Shown here: positions 5,303-6,387 of the stretch, piece by piece
How positions within the stretch are numbered: position 1 is the first letter of the stretch
How the letters are laid out: every line of letters starts with the position of its first letter
NCBI GenBank assembly: GCA_041479965.1
Contig: JBGOZE010000062.1
Span: forward strand, 1 to 6,387
Source of the DNA: SM23-78 sp041479965
GTDB taxonomy: Archaea > Nanobdellota > Nanobdellia > Woesearchaeales > SM23-78
Direction: 5' to 3'
Length of the DNA: 6,387 nucleotides
Notes under the pieces: model-generated
Told to the model about the DNA's origin: nothing
Database searches by the model: none
The model's input: only the letters and a program-made list of their open reading frames with translations
Position numbers and translations under genes: made by a program

Positions 5303-5358
5303 AAAAAAAGATGAGGGGCTTACTCTCTTCTCTTTTTCAGATAGGATTTCAGCCCTTC
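5303..5358 (-). terminator. Hairpin with loop E-like motif and T7 tail after the 221-residue gene
   Basis: On the minus strand GAAGGGCT (5358-5351) pairs with AGCCCCTC (5320-5313) with one mismatch. Just inside, GAA (5350-5348) faces AGTA (5324-5321), again in loop E order, and an imperfect inner stem (ATCCTATCT with AGAGAAGAG) closes on a GAAAA loop. A run of seven T follows (5309-5303). It starts 5 bases after the stop codon of the 221-residue gene, consistent with an intrinsic terminator or attenuator ahead of the zinc-ribbon gene. Confidence 0.62.
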
Positions 5359-5363
5359 TTGAT

Positions 5364-6029
5364 TCATCTGACTGGCTCTGGGCCAGGGCCTCCTTTCATG
5401 TCAGGCTTCTTCTTGTCAGGCGGGCCTGGCTTCTTGCTTTGTGGGCGAGGATGCTTGCTCTCCCATTCCTGGTTGAGCTGCTCAGCTTTCTTGATTTGGG
5501 AAGAGAATGTGTCTCTGGCTTCCTGCAATTGCTTTTCAGCTTCCTGTGTGTAATACTTGATGAGCTTGTCAGCTTCTTCTCCTTTCAGGAAGCTTCTCAT
5601 CTTGATGTCTCGGACAAGGTAGCCTTCGGGTTGCTTCTCTTCTCCTCGCCTCCGCCTGGGCTTCATGATGATGTAGTATTTGTTGCCTACTCTCACCCAG
5701 ACGAACTCGATGCCTTCGTCCTTGTTGTAGCGTACGCGGAGTCGGAGGGCGGCTTCATTCTTGAGAAGGAAGATATTCCTGAAGATGCAGAGCTCTTCGC
5801 CAGTGTGAAACCTGCCCAGGCCTTTCCTGTACACAGTGCTTTTTGCGCTGAAGAGGTCTGCTTTCACGACTTCCACTCCGTAGGGCATTCCTCCTCTGCC
5901 GTGCCTGATGCTGGTGCTCGCCCTATTGAAGATGAGATAGGCTCCGAGCAGAATAGCGGCGATGGCGATGATGATGGTAGCTTTGCCTTTCCTAGGCGTT
6001 GGCTCGTTGTATTGTGTGGTTGGGTTCAT
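5364..6029 (-). CDS. Membrane-anchored coiled-coil protein with basic proline-rich tail
   Basis: A 221-residue protein of unknown function. A short polar head (1-17) leads into one hydrophobic helix (about 18-35) that acts as a membrane anchor or uncleaved signal. A compact middle region (about 47-145) is rich in strands and basic residues, with VWVRVGNKYYIIMK (110-123) and RRRR (125-128). A charged helix at about 150-192 (EEADKLIKYYTQEAEKQLQE onward) is likely a coiled coil. The end is low-complexity and basic, with KKPGPPDKKKPD (199-210) then GPGPEP. AAAAGGAGA lies 5 bases before the ATG at 6027-6029. The gene starts 25 bases after the MacB/FtsX-type permease stop on the same strand, so the two are probably one operon. 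An accessory role beside the transporter is inference; it does not look like an HlyD-type adaptor. A hairpin follows the stop. Confidence 0.8.
   Translation of the reverse strand: MNPTTQYNEPTPRKGKATIIIAIAAILLGAYLIFNRASTSIRHGRGGMPYGVEVVKADLFSAKSTVYRKGLGRFHTGEELCIFRNIFLLKNEAALRLRVRYNKDEGIEFVWVRVGNKYYIIMKPRRRRGEEKQPEGYLVRDIKMRSFLKGEEADKLIKYYTQEAEKQLQEARDTFSSQIKKAEQLNQEWESKHPRPQSKKPGPPDKKKPDMKGGPGPEPVR
5389..5400 (-). repeat. 12-base repeat copy 2, CATGAAAGGAGG
   Basis: The second identical copy, in frame in the 221-residue gene as MKGG, 14 residues before its end. Unlike copy 1, no start codon lies at a usable distance after it, so it looks like a vestigial or coincidental ribosome site. Confidence 0.5.
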
Positions 6030-6034
6030 GGTTG

Positions 6035-6043
6035 TCTCCTTTT
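6035..6043 (-). promoter_or_regulatory. Ribosome binding site of the 221-residue gene
   Basis: The minus strand reads AAAAGGAGA, with GGAG 6 bases before the ATG at 6029, inside the 25-base gap after the permease gene. Confidence 0.65.
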
Positions 6044-6054
6044 CTTTCAGGGAC

Positions 6055-6387
6055 TCACTCGTACCTTAGGGCTTCGATAGGGTCGAGCCTTGAGGCTTTG
6101 CGGGCAGGGTAGAATCCGAAGAAGATTCCGACTGCTGCTGAGAAGCCGAAGGCCAGGAAGATGGAGCTGGGCGAGACTATTGTGGTGATGCTGGCGAAGA
6201 TAGGTATGAGGTAGAGGAGCTTGGATGTTGCTACGCCCAGGCCTATGCCTATGATTCCTCCTGTGACGCTGAGCACAATGGCTTCGAAGAGGAACTGGAT
6301 GAGGATGTCTTCTTCCTGCCCGCCCACAGCCATCCTGATGCCTATCTCGCGGATGCGCTCTGTGACAGAGACCAGCATGATGTTCAT
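6055..6387 (-). CDS. MacB/FtsX-type ABC transporter permease, C-terminal part (runs off right edge)
   Basis: The last 110 residues of an ABC-transporter permease of the MacB/LolC/FtsX superfamily, which couples ATP hydrolysis on the cytoplasmic side to export or mechanical work outside the membrane. Seen: the junction of a membrane helix with the coupling segment (MNIMLVSVTERIREIGIRMA), a helix at about 28-58, a glycine- and proline-marked loop, a helix at about 75-92, and the highly conserved tail FYPARKASRLDPIEALRYE (92-110) that marks the family. The segment after the coupling helix reads VGGQEEDI where relatives often have LGAxxxDI, so the first turn differs slightly. The ATG at the window edge is internal; the N-terminal helix and extracytoplasmic domain lie beyond the edge, where an ATP-binding partner would also be expected. 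The 221-residue gene follows after 25 bases. Confidence 0.93.
   Translation of the reverse strand: MNIMLVSVTERIREIGIRMAVGGQEEDILIQFLFEAIVLSVTGGIIGIGLGVATSKLLYLIPIFASITTIVSPSSIFLAFGFSAAVGIFFGFYPARKASRLDPIEALRYE

Noticed and set aside
5320..5367. A 15-codon minus-strand frame whose ATG overlaps the stop of the 221-residue gene
   Set aside because: The nearest ribosome-site-like sequence is about 20 bases upstream, too far, and the frame falls wholly inside the hairpin element. It could be a leader peptide, but nothing beyond the ATGA overlap supports it.
5019..6080. A 353-codon open frame on the plus strand across the right-hand genes
   Set aside because: It lies antisense and codon-aligned to two minus-strand genes that have ribosome sites, sensible hydropathy and an ATGA overlap. 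Its product is a patchwork without domain logic, and it stays open because the minus genes avoid TTA, CTA and TCA codons.
1..6387. CRISPR array, tRNA, rRNA, insertion sequence or phage genes
   Set aside because: No regularly spaced repeats, cloverleaf-like or rRNA-like segments, transposase motifs or terminal inverted repeats were seen on either strand.

Overview
The window most likely comes from an archaeon. The clearest marker is an intact endonuclease Q-type gene (2786-4084). Its product ends in a PCNA-interacting peptide, QTGLGDYF. Archaeal TATA boxes lie about 27 bases upstream of the EndoQ and MgtC start codons, which is the spacing of leaderless archaeal transcripts. Codon use agrees: arginine is mostly AGG and isoleucine is often ATA, across the whole window. 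The lineage cannot be fixed from sequence alone; a small-genome or uncultured archaeal group is a guess.

Left part (1-2479, all minus strand): the N-terminal 366 residues of a P2-type cation-pumping ATPase that runs off the left edge; a complete MgtC/SapB-family membrane protein; and a 187-residue two-helix membrane protein of unknown function. The ATPase and MgtC neighbours suggest a cation-homeostasis theme. Middle part (2480-4290): a divergent intergenic region with a probable 72-residue orphan gene on the plus strand, then EndoQ with its own promoter starting exactly at the orphan's stop codon, then a 206-base convergent spacer with a U-tract, a 14-base palindrome and a strong hairpin terminator that belongs to the minus-strand gene to its right.

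Right part (4291-6387, all minus strand, transcribed right to left): the C-terminal end of a MacB/FtsX-type ABC permease; a 221-residue single-helix protein with a coiled coil and a basic proline-rich tail; a 105-residue zinc-ribbon protein; a 114-residue membrane protein with an acidic proline-rich tail; and a 74-residue orphan. All four complete genes here have good Shine-Dalgarno sites. The zinc-ribbon and 114-residue genes overlap by ATGA, so they are probably translationally coupled. Hairpins followed by U-rich tracts stand behind the 221-, 114- and 74-residue genes.

The most unusual signal is in two of those hairpins (4555-4606 and 5303-5358). They share sequence in their unpaired parts as well as their stems: a GGGYU/AGCCC stem followed by GAA opposite AGUA, the arrangement of a loop E (bulged-G) RNA motif. 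This may be a family of structured 3'-end or attenuator RNAs in this genome. The small proline-tailed membrane gene set next to the ABC permease is the best candidate for an undescribed functional unit, but its function cannot be read from the sequence.
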